A stretch of 64,000 nt of DNA from positions 159,592,770 to 159,656,769 of the forward strand of contig NC_039366.1 in the NCBI RefSeq assembly GCF_003573695.1. Direction: 5' to 3'. The DNA comes from Papaver somniferum (lineage: Eukaryota; Streptophyta; Magnoliopsida; Ranunculales; Papaveraceae). Under the pieces are notes generated by a model. The model was not told the DNA's origin and made no database searches. It saw nothing but the letters and a program-made list of their open reading frames with translations. Position 1 is the first letter of the stretch; the number at the start of each line of letters is the position of its first letter. Made by a program: the position numbers and the translations under genes. Below are positions 1-10,681 of the stretch, piece after piece.

Positions 1-2
1 AG

Positions 3-569
3 GCGAAGCTAGGAGTATGTCCTTTACCGATGTCTGTACCTGAGAGGATCACCAGCAAGTCGTCTGATCCTGAGGACCACTTGCTGCCATATCAACCACT
101 CACGAATGTGATGCGACTTCCAGGAGAGATCTTGTCATCATATCTCCTAAGTTTCCAAGACCAAGTAAGTCTTGTTCAACAATCCTTTTTGCAATCAGTC
201 ACTTCTCCTTCCGCTAAGGCTTTGGGACTCGCCTCGATCAACAACCCTTCCACCGCTAGGAGATGTGAATGGGATGCTGGTCCTTTCAAATGCTTTATCA
301 CAAATTTAGAAGCTGACTCAGAGAATCAAGTAGTTGTGCAATGCCTGAACCCATTTCAAATTGGAGATTTGGTAGTGAAGATGACCACGTTTCGAGTTGG
401 AGACATGATAGTGAAGATGACCGCTCAGACCGACTTGCCTAAAGAAAAGGAAGATGAGTCATACCTGGTGGAAGACGTTATCTTAGGCGGTTACTGCAAG
501 CTCATCAATGCCGACAGACTGGAAGGTGTGACGATTCAGTCACGATGGCTCAAGCCCTACAATACCTAA
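3..569 (+). pseudogene. 3' end of a Ty3/gypsy (Tat-like) pol: integrase C-terminal region
   Basis: The reading frame is open from the window edge to TAA at 567-569; the first ATG at 30 is unlikely to be a start. The last ~70 residues have the shape of the chromodomain-less integrase tail of Ty3/gypsy pol: GDLVVK and GDMIVK (the usual G-D-x-V-x-K strand), then ESYLVEDVILGGYCKL (GPY/F-like module) and a closing WLKPY. The GDLVVKMT/GDMIVKMT pair looks like a short internal duplication. The catalytic core lies outside the window. An antisense ORF and a long LTR downstream fit the 3' half of a Tat-lineage element. Integrase tail is fairly sure; lineage is inferred from context. Confidence 0.6.
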
Positions 570-1185
570 AATGCTGTGCTATCATTTCCTCCAGCATTCT
601 ACATACCCAAAACGCTGTGCTATCTTTCCTCCAGCGTTATCCATAATCCTTCCTTTTCATGCAACATTTGTAACTCCTCCAAAATGATTGATTTGTTTGC
701 ATTCATAATTATTAGGATTTCAATTTGTCAAGTAATCAAAGTATTATTTCCTTTTTAGAAATCCCTTTACCTCCGAGTCATGACAAAAAGTCTTGAACTA
801 ACCTAAAACCTTCATTACGCATCAGTCCAAACCAAAGGGGGAAACCCTAAATAAAAAAAAAACATTTCATATCTTTCGGAAACATTGAGGAAATATATGC
901 AGAAGAAAAGAGGAAGTTTTGAACGACAATCTACTCCAACGATGAAGTGGTCCTTCGATTACCACCTGACCAGGCAGACTATAATGTGTTGAGAAACGGG
1001 CAGGTTCGTGGTGTTTCCATTATTGCATTAATTCTATCATGAGAAAGATTTGTCTCAAAATAATGTGAATAAAAACCTTTGTTCAAACAATCAAGTAAAA
1101 GAGAAAAAAAACCTTAAACTCAGGCGCCACTGAGTATAAGGAGAAAGTGTTCGCAAGCTAAAAAAAAAGGAGGGAACAAAGAGAT
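570..1185. other. Post-pol spacer of the Tat-like element
   Basis: No coding signal on either strand. It begins with a short imperfect direct duplication: a ~30-bp unit containing GCTGTGCTATC and CCTCCAGC occurs at about 568-599 and again at about 609-638. The rest is AT-rich, with A-runs near 850 and 1160. It separates the plus-strand pol end from the antisense ORF. Confidence 0.5.
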
Positions 1186-1425
1186 CTAGTCATCAGGGGG
1201 ATCAACCGCGCCTTCACCAATAGAGTCTACATCAGCATCGTCATGATAGGCTACTACCGCTTCCTCCTTTAGGTCCGCTTCAACTTCTCTCTCGGATATT
1301 TCTGCATCAGCAACGTTCTCCACTTCAACATCCTCAGTAGGAATGGCGTCCATATCTTCCTCAAGGGCCACTGCAACATTAGAGATTGCTCTGACAACCT
1401 TCGGATGCTCGGGTTCGTTCGTATC
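1186..1425 (-). pseudogene. C-terminal part of an antisense extra ORF, cut by a retrotransposon
   Basis: Minus-strand reading from the TSD (1425-1421) to the stop at 1186 gives ~80 residues, very acidic and rich in E, D, A and V (DAIPTEDVEVENVADAEI), with no family I recognise. The frame continues exactly into the piece at 10316-10681 when the 1426-10310 element and one GTATC copy are removed: the two sides read ...DSDT and DTNEPEHP.... The restored frame is 201 codons plus stop, with one internal TGA. Antisense extra ORFs between pol and the 3' LTR are a known trait of Tat-lineage Ty3/gypsy elements, which matches this position and strand. Function unknown. Confidence 0.6.
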
Positions 1426-2407
1426 TGTTAGAGCATAGCTCGGTCGACCTCGCATGCATTGTTATATCAAGCATGTTTGTCAATGTTAGTGATCAAAACT
1501 ATGAGTCTTGATTTCTAGTCTATTATAGATAAGTATCATACTAGGATAGAAAAGTGTAGTTGAGCTCAAGGACTTCATGGAGATTCATCATACAACGACG
1601 AAAATATACTCAAGGAACCGTGGAACTTCATCAACAAAAAGGTATGTGGAGACTTGAACTTATCTATCACTCAAAAGTCTATCTATTCTATCTCCTACTT
1701 CTTATGAGACAAAAAGTCGTATGCTATATAGACTGGATCATACACATTTGACATTTCGAGCTGAGTATTCACTACTTATCTTTTTCTCGAAATCGTGTGT
1801 TGGTAAAGCGTTTCGCTTTGATCAAGTTTATCTTCACCTAGTGACGAAAGTCATGAAAAGTTTCAATTACTTTGAGAATTGCTCTGACGTGAAACTGTCT
1901 GTGAATAACGGCTATATAACGTCCTCTGAGAATGTCTTAATGATTGGAATGAGAGTTTAGATTACATAACCATATATTCTTAATCCGAAGTTTTCGAACT
2001 TTGTTGATTGAGAGAAACTGGAGGAATTGGCTTTGCCAAGTCCGCGAACCCAGTCCGTGAACTCAGCCCGCGAACTGACGGAAGTTCTCTTGCCGAGAAT
2101 TTCTGCTGGAATTTTCCAAAAACTCGTTTGTGTTTTTAGTCCGCGAACTGGCGGAAGTCTCTTTGCCGAGATTTTTTGCTGAGTTTGGAAAACTCTGCCG
2201 GTTGCCTTAAGTCCGCGAAATTGTTTGTGAGCTTAAGTGGTTATGATCTAAAGATGTGCTCTGAACATGAAACTTAAATTACTAAGGAATGCTTTATGCA
2301 AACCATGGCTATAAATTTCATGAGCCGATTCATCGAATCGAATCATTTTTGTTTCAATTGTGTCTTGTGTAGTTACATAAGATCTCATAGCAATTGAACA
2401 ACTCTCT

Positions 2408-2438
2408 AACTAGTTCATTTGAGTCAATTGAACTAGTT
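2408..2438. repeat. Conserved near-palindrome in the Sirevirus LTR
   Basis: Ten-base arms AACTAGTTCA and TGAACTAGTT flank an 11-base centre that is itself almost symmetrical. The identical 31-mer occurs at 8895-8925, 32137-32167 and 53470-53500. Both arms are intact, with a changed centre, in the older reverse fragment at 15838-15868. It lies ~250-285 bp upstream of the TATA box. Confidence 0.85.
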
Positions 2439-2689
2439 ATGGTGAAGAAGAACTAGGTTAATATGAAATGCTCATATGGTTAACCTTTTAGGTTACTATG
2501 TTGAACCAACATACACGTACATGTTTGGGCACGGTTTTCACGAACCCAGTAAACATCTACCCAAGTGTGTGTGACAAGCTAAGTTTTCGATCTAACGGTT
2601 GAGAAATATGAGTTTGAATCTAAATCAGGTTTTCATCTAACGGTGAATATGGATTGCTTTGTAACTAAGGCAAAACCTTGATTTGAAGG

Positions 2690-2700
2690 CTATATATAGG
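2690..2700 (+). promoter_or_regulatory. Putative TATA box of the Sirevirus LTR
   Basis: CTATATATAGG, followed ~35-45 bp later by a CA-rich stretch that could hold the start site. It is conserved at 9170-9180 in the 3' LTR; the second element has CTATATAAAGG-type sequence at the same place. Expected to drive the genomic RNA. Confidence 0.6.
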
Positions 2701-3830
2701 AGACATCTAGCATTGTGCAAAACTAATCCCCACACATATGTGTGATACTAGTGCGCTCACTAGAGTCGATTCTCCTTTAAACTTTGGTTTTCTTCTCTAT
2801 AACCAGGTTAACGACTTAAAGACTTCATTGGGATTGTGAAGCCAGACCGATACTACTTTTATTGTAGTTGTGTGATCTGATCTTGCATCTTCTATCGTAC
2901 GAGTACAATCTATTAATTGGCTTGAGATCGTGAGAGTTTTCCGAAAGCCAAGATAAAGAAGTCACAAACATCTTTGTCTCACTGTTTTTGATTCCTCGAC
3001 AAACCGCTTGTGTAGTCAAGAAGGATTGTTGGGAGGTGATTGATTAATCTAGGCTGTTCTTCGGGAATATAAGACCGATTATCAATTGGTTCCTGTTCAC
3101 CTTGATTTTATATTTTAAGACGGAACAAAACCTAGGGTTTTCTGTGGGATACAAATTTATCCTTTGATAGACTTTTCTGAGTGAGACAAATTTGTTCATT
3201 ATCAAGTCTGCGATTTTGGGTTGCAGCAACTCTTAGTTATGGGTGAGATCATCTAAGGGAATTAAGTGCGCTGTATCCTGCTGGGATCAGAGGCGTAGGA
3301 GTAAAATTGTACCTTGAATTAGTGGGAGACTGATTGGGGTTCAACTATAGTCCAGTCCGAAGTAAGCTTGGAGTAGGATAGTGTCTGTAGCGGCTTAATA
3401 CAGTGTGTATTCAATCTGGACTAGGTCCCGGGGTTTTTCTGCATTTGCGGTTTCCTCGTTAACAAAACTTCTGGTGTCTGTGTTATTCCTTTTTCGCATT
3501 ATATTTTTTATATAATTGAAATAATACAGGTTGTGCATTAAAGATCATTGATTAGAAATCCAACCTTTGGTTGTTGATTGATATTGATTGATCCTTAGAC
3601 ATTGGTCTTTCGTACCGTCCAAGTTATCTCTCTTTGATAAAGACTCGCAGATTTCCATTTGCTTGAGTAAAGATCAAATTGAGAGATTGAGATATAAACT
3701 CTTTGATATATCTTTTTATTGATTGAGTCTAGTTGTCTAATTGATTCTCATAAAAAGTATATTGGAGTTTGTCCATATAGATTGCTAAGCGAAATATTGG
3801 GTGGTGTTGTTAGACCCCCACTTTTTCAAT

Positions 3831-3842
3831 TGGTATCAGAGC
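3831..3842 (+). other. Primer binding site (initiator tRNA-Met)
   Basis: TGGTATCAGAGC begins 2 bp after the 5' LTR end at 3828. It is complementary to the 3' end of plant initiator tRNA-Met, the usual primer of Ty1/copia elements. The same site follows the LTR ends at 48682 and 54903. Confidence 0.9.
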
Positions 3843-3894
3843 AGGCAAACACGTTTAAGACCTAACAAGTCCGTGTTTGTAACGATCTGACTCT

Positions 3895-5458
3895 ATGGAC
3901 AGAGGTGTTATCTCTATTAACGTACCACCAGTCTTCGATGGCTCCAATTACTTATGGTGGAAAATTGTTATGCGAGCTTTTCTTCAATCGCGTGATTTTC
4001 AATCATGGGTATATGTAGTTAATGGCTATGATGCTCCCGTTGTGGCAGTTGGTGATGTAAACGTTCCCAAACCTATTGGTGAATACACCGCTGTTGAGAT
4101 AACTGCTGCAAAGCAAAATTCTGACGGTTTGAATGCTATCATACATGCCATTACCCCAAATCTTCAGCATCATGTGACAAACTGCACTAGATCTAAAGAT
4201 GCTTGGGATATCTTAGAAACCGTATTTGAAGGCAACTCCAGTGAAAAGGATGCTAGGTTTCAAAACCTTAATTCCGATTGGGAGAACCTTCGTATGGCAG
4301 ATGAAGAAACATTTGATGAGTTTAATCACAAAGTGTCTGAAATTGTTAATGTATCTTTTGCATTGGGTAAGACTATTCCTGAAAAGGACATTGTGATGAA
4401 ATTCTCAGATTACAGCCATCTAGATACGAGTCTAAGAAGCATGCCATCGTTGAGGGTAATAACCTCGATAATCTTTCCAGAAACACCTTGGTTAGAAAGC
4501 TTAAGATCTTTGAACATGTGCATACATCCAAAGTCGGTAAGGATGTTGCCTTTAAAGCACAAAAGAACAATAAATTACTTGTCAAAGGTAAGAGTGTTCA
4601 TGTCTCTGAGGATGATCAGTCTGAGGATGATTTTTCAGATGGAGATCTTGACAAATCAGTCTCCTTTATCACAAGACAATTTAGGGATCTTCTGATGAAG
4701 AGAAGTAAACGGTTTTCAAGAGACAAACCTAAGTCATCAGATAAACCTCACGGTCGCGTACCTCCTAAAAATAGGGATGTTGACGAGGCTGATGACGAGG
4801 ACATGCCTCAGTGCTTTAAGTGGAAGGGTTTTTTGGCCATTTTGCTAACAAATGCCCAAATCGTAGAAAATACACTGGGAACAAAGGTTTAGCTGTAACA
4901 CTTGACGAAATGTCTGAAACCTGTGATTCCGATGAAGATAGGAAATCAAGTGTAGGGATTCTTTGTGAAAACATCGATTTTGATACTTGTAGCAATACAT
5001 ATATCAACCTCAATGGGTTCGGAGAAGAGGGAAACCCAATCAAGCTGGAAGATTCACTGAATCCGATAACTGGAAGCCCTATCAGTGATGTTTCAGGATC
5101 AATAGTATGTCTAGCTGCTTGCACATCTCAGATGCCTGAATACTATCCAAGATTGGCGTGCTCGTTTTGTTCGATGAACGGACACGAACTATCAAGGTGT
5201 TACAAATACAAGCACCAAATAAGGCACGCCAGCAAACTTCAATGAAGAGCAGATCGATTAGCAAGGAAGCTAAAACTTGCTCAGAAGACCTCCGAGGTAT
5301 GTAAGATCTTATCTTCGTCTAAGAAGTTGGTTTCCAAGGATAGAATAAGACCATTTGAAAAGAAAATATGGTCAAATCGTTTTGATAGACAGAGATCAGA
5401 GGATTCCTCCCATGAAAAAAAAGATGGACAAATCGTTTTTCATCGCAACACAACTTGA
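3895..5458 (+). pseudogene. gag: Sirevirus gag (capsid/nucleocapsid), frameshifted
   Basis: ATG at 3895 opens a copia-type gag: PPVFDGSNYLWWK near the N-terminus, then SKDAWDILETVFEG and ADEETFDEFNHKVSEI, the usual UBN2-like capsid signatures. Frameshifts near 4400 (where the sister copy keeps KILRSLPS) and ~4840 break it. The first CCHC knuckle is damaged (CFKWKG, second Cys replaced by Trp). The second is intact: CSFCSMNGHELSRC, spacing C-x2-C-x4-H-x4-C, at ~5158-5200. The frame ends TGA 5456-5458 without running into protease or pol. Intact length would be ~520 residues. Sister copies at 48749 and 54970 support the reconstruction. Confidence 0.85.
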
Positions 5459-5768
5459 TTGTGTTGTTGGGAAAATCTTGTCTCATGTGCCTGTTCGAAA
5501 AGAGACAAGATTGAGTGCTGATCTAGGCTTCAGAAAAGTTTTTCCTTCTTTTCTTAGATTTGTTATTTTTTGTCTATAAAATAAAAAAAAAGGTTATTAT
5601 CGACAATTCTACTCTTTATAGGGTTTTAGAGTTGGGCGTATACGAACTTGTCAATATGTTTCGAACCCTACATTCCTTTTTCCTTTTGACATCCTTTATA
5701 AAACTGCTTGTTGAGTTAAGTGATTCCATCACACAAATCCAGTTGTTCATAATTGTTCTCAAAGCACT

Positions 5769-6136
5769 ATGTCGTCAGATGGAAAGGATGTCAACATGAT
5801 TGTTAAGTCTTCAATCAAGGAAAAAGAGAAATCTCCTGTTTCTAAGTCCCTGAAAAAAAAAAAAAAAGGAATACAAGAAAACCCAGGGTTGTTCCTTCTA
5901 ACTCTCAGAAGCTTTCCGATGTTCTTGATGAGTTAAAGGAAATAAGAAGGGAGATTTATGAAATAAAGACGTCCGTGTCTAAATCTTTGGAAATTCAGAG
6001 GACCCTAATTCGGCCTCTTCAGCCAAGACAGTTTGTGGGTATTGACACTTATCTCTGTGAACCTTATGTCCCGATGGTTGTCGATAACAAGGAGTTCGGG
6101 AATGATAAAGAATTTCTCAAAGGAATTGTTGCCTAG
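5769..6136 (+). pseudogene. Second ORF of the gag-only Sirevirus family, frameshifted
   Basis: ATG 5769 to TAG 6134-6136, ~310 bp after gag. The basic N-terminal part (IKEKEKSPV, then a lysine run) is followed by a helix-prone segment DVLDELKEIRREIYEIK and a conserved tail ending YVPMVVDNKEFGNDKEFLKGIVA. A 15-A run near 5850 puts it out of frame by two bases relative to the intact sister at 50611-50976. I do not recognise the family. In full Sireviruses a downstream ORF sometimes called env-like has a coiled coil, so this may be a remnant or relative of it. Confidence 0.55.
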
Positions 6137-7507
6137 TATGTCTTCTTTTTGGATTAAGTTAGAAGAATAACTAGTTCTTGGAATAGCGAAGATTGTGACT
6201 ATACATAGCTATTTTTGTTTTCATCTTCTTACGTTTCTTTTTTAGGTTTATTGGTTTTTAAATTCTAAAACTATTTGGAGGATGATATTATTGCAGTATT
6301 AATCTGTTTTGAAGTATTGCAATATTTTTATGGGATATGTATTGTTTGTGTCTGTAAACTTGAAGGTCCCATATTGTGCCAAAAGTAAAGTCGTTCATAA
6401 ATTGATATTCGTATTGATGAAAGGACGAATGGACTTTTGACAATTACAAAACTTATGCTTATGCAATCATTTATTTGATGTAAAATAGGATGAAATCTTT
6501 TGTTTGACAAGGATAAAGTCTATTATGTCGTTATGCAAATAGTGATGGAAAATAGAATAGATCCTTGTATGTTATCCACGGTATTGATCTTCATTGATCC
6601 ATTTTGTTATGTTTCACCATGAAGGCTCCATTGTGTATCTTATGTTGAGCACCTTACAACTATGTCTATTAATATTGGCCTTGTTGGTTGTTCCATGAGA
6701 TGCTATATGTTGAGCATTCTTGAACTAAATTAATCATCTTGATTGGTTATTTAGTTATTTGCTCCGAAAGTCTTCTTTTGTCGAGCAAAATCTTTTGACA
6801 ATTAAATTGATTGCTTCGGTGATTAGTTTGGTTGTGTATTCCAATTAGATTAATTATAGGTTCTCTTGTTATTAATCTAGTTGAGTTTTTCATATATGCC
6901 ACAAGTTCTTGTGTTGAGTATATGAACGGCTATACTAATCATGTTCTATTGGTTGATGTAGTCGTTTATTCCGTAAGGTTTTTCTTATGTTGAGTATTTG
7001 AACTATTAAGGTAGTCATCTCCGTGTGGTTATCTTAGTCGTAGCTCCATGAGTTTCCTTTATGTTGAGCACAATCAATTAAATTGATCACTTTTGTGGTT
7101 TGATTTAGTTGCGTATTCCGATTAAATAAATCATGGGTTTACTTGTGATTAAGTTGATTGAGTTTTGGATATAGAAAATCATTTCCATGGTTTTTGGTGT
7201 CCAATTAAAAAATCCTTCTTTTCTTTTCGAAATTAAGGTCGCTCTTGTTGTTCTTTCGGGAATGACATCAAATGGGGGAGAGATCTTTTGAACTTGTGCT
7301 TAATGGTAATATCTTGTGGGGTGTGCGGCTGTGGAATTTTATAGGAGTTATCTTGTATCTTAAAACTCCTTGATGAATGCATTTAGCTTCGGTTTTATGA
7401 TTGCATCTAAATTAAGCTGGTATGTATTTTTTCTTTTAGTCTATGGAATGTCTCTTGTGGAAATTTCATTATGATCCCGTTCTTTTACCTTTGTCAATTT
7501 TATTGAC
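6137..7507 (+). repeat. Noncoding 3' region with diverged ~75-100 bp repeats
   Basis: No coding frame. From ~6610 to ~7150 a degenerate unit recurs about six times: TTATGTTGAGCA (or TTGAGTA), then an AACTAAATTAATCA-like stretch, then GGTTATTTAGTTG and TCCGTGAG-like words. The same array is in the sister element at about 51420-51780. It sits between the second ORF and the polypurine cluster. Confidence 0.6.
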
Positions 7508-7923
7508 AAAAAGGAGGAGAAATAATGTAGTTCACACTACAAATACATATGGTTTTCGGATCATTGTGTAAGGGGGAGTGGTTTCCATGATCGAGATGGA
7601 GCATTGACTAAGGGGGAGTGATACATATCACCACAATATTTTTGTTAAAGTTGTGATGCAATTGGACTTTGATGTTACATAATGATACTATGACACTATA
7701 TAATAATGATCGAGAATATAGATTTCTCTCATTGTTATAGATACGGATCTTCAACAACGGTGGTGCTAAACTTACAACCTTTGGGATCATTGGAGTACTT
7801 GGAAGGACGAAGATTTCAAGGAACGTTGAAGATTAGACTATGGAATAGGAGCCACCAAAGTTTATCTTTTTTGTATTCCATATGTATTAATAGTTTTGTC
7901 ACTAAAATTGATAAAGGGGGAGA
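7508..7923 (+). other. Polypurine tract cluster before the 3' LTR
   Basis: Four purine tracts in ~415 bp: AAAAAGGAGGAGA at 7508-7520, AAGGGGGAG at 7570-7578 and 7610-7618, and AAAGGGGGAGA at 7913-7923, ending one base before the 3' LTR. Multiple PPT copies upstream of the 3' LTR are a published hallmark of Sireviruses. The last is the likely second-strand primer. Confidence 0.8.
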
Positions 7924-7924
7924 T

Positions 7925-10310
7925 TGTTAGAGCATAGCTCGGTCGACCTCACATGCGTTGCTATATCAAGCATGTTTCTCAATGTTAGTGATCAAAACTA
8001 TGAGTCTTGTTTTCCAGTCTATTATAGCTAAGTCTCAGACTAGGATAGAAAAGTGTAGTTGAGCTCAAGGACTTCATGGCGATTCATCATACAACGACGA
8101 AGATCTACTCAAGGAACCGTGGAACTTCATCAACAAAAAGGTATGTGGAGACATGAACTTATCTACCACTCAAAAGTCTATCTATTCTATCTCCTACTTC
8201 TTATGAGACAAAAAGTCGTATGCTATATAGACTGGATCATACACATTTGACATTTCGAGCTGAGTATTCACTACTTATCTTTTTCTCGAAATCGTGTGTT
8301 GGTAAAGCGTTTCGCTTTGATCAAGTTTATCTTCACCTAGTGACGAAAATCATGAAAAGTTTCAATTACTTTGAGAATTTCTCTGACGTGAAACGGTCTG
8401 TGAATAACGGCTATATAACGTCCTCTGAGAATGTCTCAATGATTGGAATGAGAGTTTAGATTACATAACCATGTATTCCTTAATCCGAAGTTTTCGAACT
8501 TTGTTGATTGAGAGAAACCGGAGGAATTGGCTTTGCCAAGTCTGCGAACTCAGTCCGCGAACTGACGAAAGTTATCTTGCCGAGAATTTCTGCTGGGATT
8601 TTCCAAAAACTCGTTTGCGTGTTTAGTCCGCGAACTGGCGGAAGTCTTTTTGCCGAGATTTTCTGCTGAGTTTGGAAAACTCTGCCGGTTGCCTTAAGTC
8701 CGCGAACTTGTTTGTGAGCTTAAGTGGTTATGATCTAAAGATGTGCTCTGAACATGAAACTTAAATTACTAAGGAATGCTTTATGCAAACCGTGGCTATA
8801 AAGTTCATGAGCCGATTCATCAAATCGAATCATTTTTGTTTCAATTGTGTCTTATGTAGTTACATAAGATCTCATAGCAATTGAACAACTCTCTAACTAG
8901 TTCATTTGAGTCAATTGAACTAGTTATGGTGAAAAAGAACTAGGTTAATATGAAATACTCATATGGTTAACCTTACTATGTTGAACCAACATACACGTAC
9001 ACGTTTGGGCACGGTTTTCACAAACCCAGTAAACGTCTACCCAAGTGTGTGTGACAAGCTAAGTTTTCGATCTAACGGTTGAGAAATATTAGCTTGAATC
9101 TAAATCAGGTTTTCATCTAACAGTGAATATGGATTGCTTTGTAACTAAGGCAAAACCCTGATTTGAATGCTATATATAGGAAACGTCTAGCATTGTGCAA
9201 AACTAATCCCCACACGTCCGTGTGATACTAGTGTGCTCGCTAGAGTCGATTCTCCTTTAACCTTTGGTTTTGTTCTCTAAAACCAGGTTAACGACTTAAA
9301 GACTTCATTGGGATTGTGAAGCCAGACCGATACTACTTTTATCGTAGTTGTGTGATCTGATCTTGCATCTTCTATCGTACGAGTACAATATATTGATTGG
9401 CTTGAGATCGTGAAATTTCTCCGATAGGCAAGATAAAGAAGTCACAAACATCTTCGTCTCACTGTTTATGATTCCTCGACGAACCGCTTGTGTAGTCAAG
9501 AAGGATTGTTGAGAGGTGATTGATTAATCTAGGCTGTTCTTCGGGAATATAAGACCAGATTATCAATTGGTTCCTGTTCACCTTGATTTTATATTTTAAG
9601 ACGGAACAAAACCTAGGGTTTTTCTGTGGGAGACAGATTTATCCTTTGATAGACTTTTCTGTGTGAGACAGATTTGTTTATTATCAAGTCTGCGATTTTG
9701 GGTTGCAGAAACTCTTAGTTATGGGTGAGATCAGCTAAGGGAATCAAGTGCGCAGTATCCTGCTGGGATCAGAGGCCTATGAGTAAAACTGTACTTTGCA
9801 TTAGTGGGAGACTGATTGGGGTTCAACTATAGTCCAGTCCGAAGTTAGCTTGGAGTAGGCTAGTGTCTGTAGCGGCTTAATACAGTGTGTATTCAATCTG
9901 GACTAGGTCCCGGGGTTTTTCTGCATTTGCGGTTTCCTCATTAACAAAACTTCTGGTGTCTGTGTTATTTCTTTTTCGCATTATATTTTTTATATAATTG
10001 AAATAATATAGGTTGTGCGTTAAAGATCATCAATTGGAAATCCAACCTTTGTTTGTTGATTGATATTGATTGATCCTTGGACATTGGTCTTTGGTACTGT
10101 CCAAGTTATCTCTCTTTGATAAAGACTCGCAGATTTCCATTTGCTTGAGTAAAGATCAAATCGAGAGATTGAGATATAAACTCTTTGATATATCTTTTTA
10201 TTGATTGAGTCTAACTGTCTAGTTGATTCTCATAATAAGTATATTGGAGTTTGTCCATACAGATTGCTAAGCGAAATATTGGGTGGTGTTGTTAGACCCC
10301 CGCTTTTTCA
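7925..10310 (+). repeat. 3' LTR of Sirevirus copy 1
   Basis: 2386 bp, TGTTAGAGC...CTTTTTCA, directly followed by the TSD GTATC at 10311-10315. Carries the same TATA box (9170-9180) and near-palindrome (8895-8925) as the 5' LTR. It has a ~9-bp deletion near 8972 relative to the 5' copy. Confidence 0.9.
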
Positions 10311-10315
10311 GTATC

Positions 10316-10681
10316 AGAGTCGAGGATTATCACACCATCCTGGATCGTGTAACCACACTTATCTTCATTTGGGGGCTGTTTGTGTTCAACCCTCCGCCTT
10401 TTTAGTCGTGCCGCCAATCTCTCAGCTCTTGCGCTTACCGGTGGTTGCGACGCTTCATCACACCTCCATTTCTCCTCCATGTCGATTGAAGTCAAGAGAG
10501 TTTGAATACGTTCTCAGGCGATGCACAAGTGCAGAATAGACATGCCCTGTATATCACGACCAATCTCGCGAAGCGGAGGATCGATTTTAGCCATTACCTC
10601 CACGAACGCATCAGCAGGTTTGTTAACTTCGAAACTCCTTTCCGGAGAGACAACAGAGTAGTCATTGCCAACAACCTCCAT
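10316..10681 (-). pseudogene. N-terminal part of the antisense extra ORF of the Tat-like element
   Basis: On the minus strand an ATG at 10681-10679 opens MEVVGNDYSVVSPERS..., runs 55 codons to a TGA at 10516-10514, and continues in the same frame through a basic stretch (SARAERLAARLKRRRVEHK) to the TSD, where the frame joins 1425-1186. A TTCTTCTTGCAG just upstream of the ATG could be a splice acceptor, so the true start may be in an upstream exon on the minus strand (up to ~10845). A basic middle followed by an acidic C-terminus is visible; no known domain recognised. Broken by one nonsense codon and by the Sirevirus insertion. Confidence 0.55.

Larger units (their letters stand above)
1426..3828 (+). 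repeat. 5' LTR of Sirevirus copy 1
   Basis: 2403 bp, TG...CA, matched by the 3' LTR at 7925-10310. It has a TATA box near 2691, a 31-bp near-palindrome at 2408-2438, and GC-richer stretches around 2035-2220 with repeated GTCCGCGAACT motifs. Open frames inside it (around 1560-1960) are LTR sequence shared by every copy in the window and are not genes. Confidence 0.9.
1426..10310 (+). mobile_element. Non-autonomous Sirevirus-type Ty1/copia element (copy 1) with perfect 5-bp TSD
   Basis: Two ~2.4-kb LTRs (1426-3828 and 7925-10310) begin TGTTAGAGC and end CTTTTTCA. The target duplication GTATC is at 1421-1425 and 10311-10315. A tRNA-iMet PBS follows the 5' LTR (3831-3842) and a purine tract AAAGGGGGAGA (7913-7923) precedes the 3' LTR. 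The 4.1-kb interior holds a broken gag, a small second ORF and ~1.8 kb of noncoding DNA; there is no protease, integrase, reverse transcriptase or RNase H. The gag type, PBS and multiple polypurine tracts point to the Sirevirus lineage. LTRs differ by scattered substitutions and small indels, so it is not brand new. Confidence 0.9.

Noticed and set aside
1560..1960. Open frames of 63 and 79 codons, repeated at 8059-8459
   Set aside because: They lie in the LTR and recur in each LTR copy at the same place; no domain and frame not kept in the second element. LTR sequence, not genes.
10201..10539. Plus-strand frame of 112 codons across the LTR end
   Set aside because: It spans the LTR-host junction created by insertion and is the shadow of the antisense ORF.
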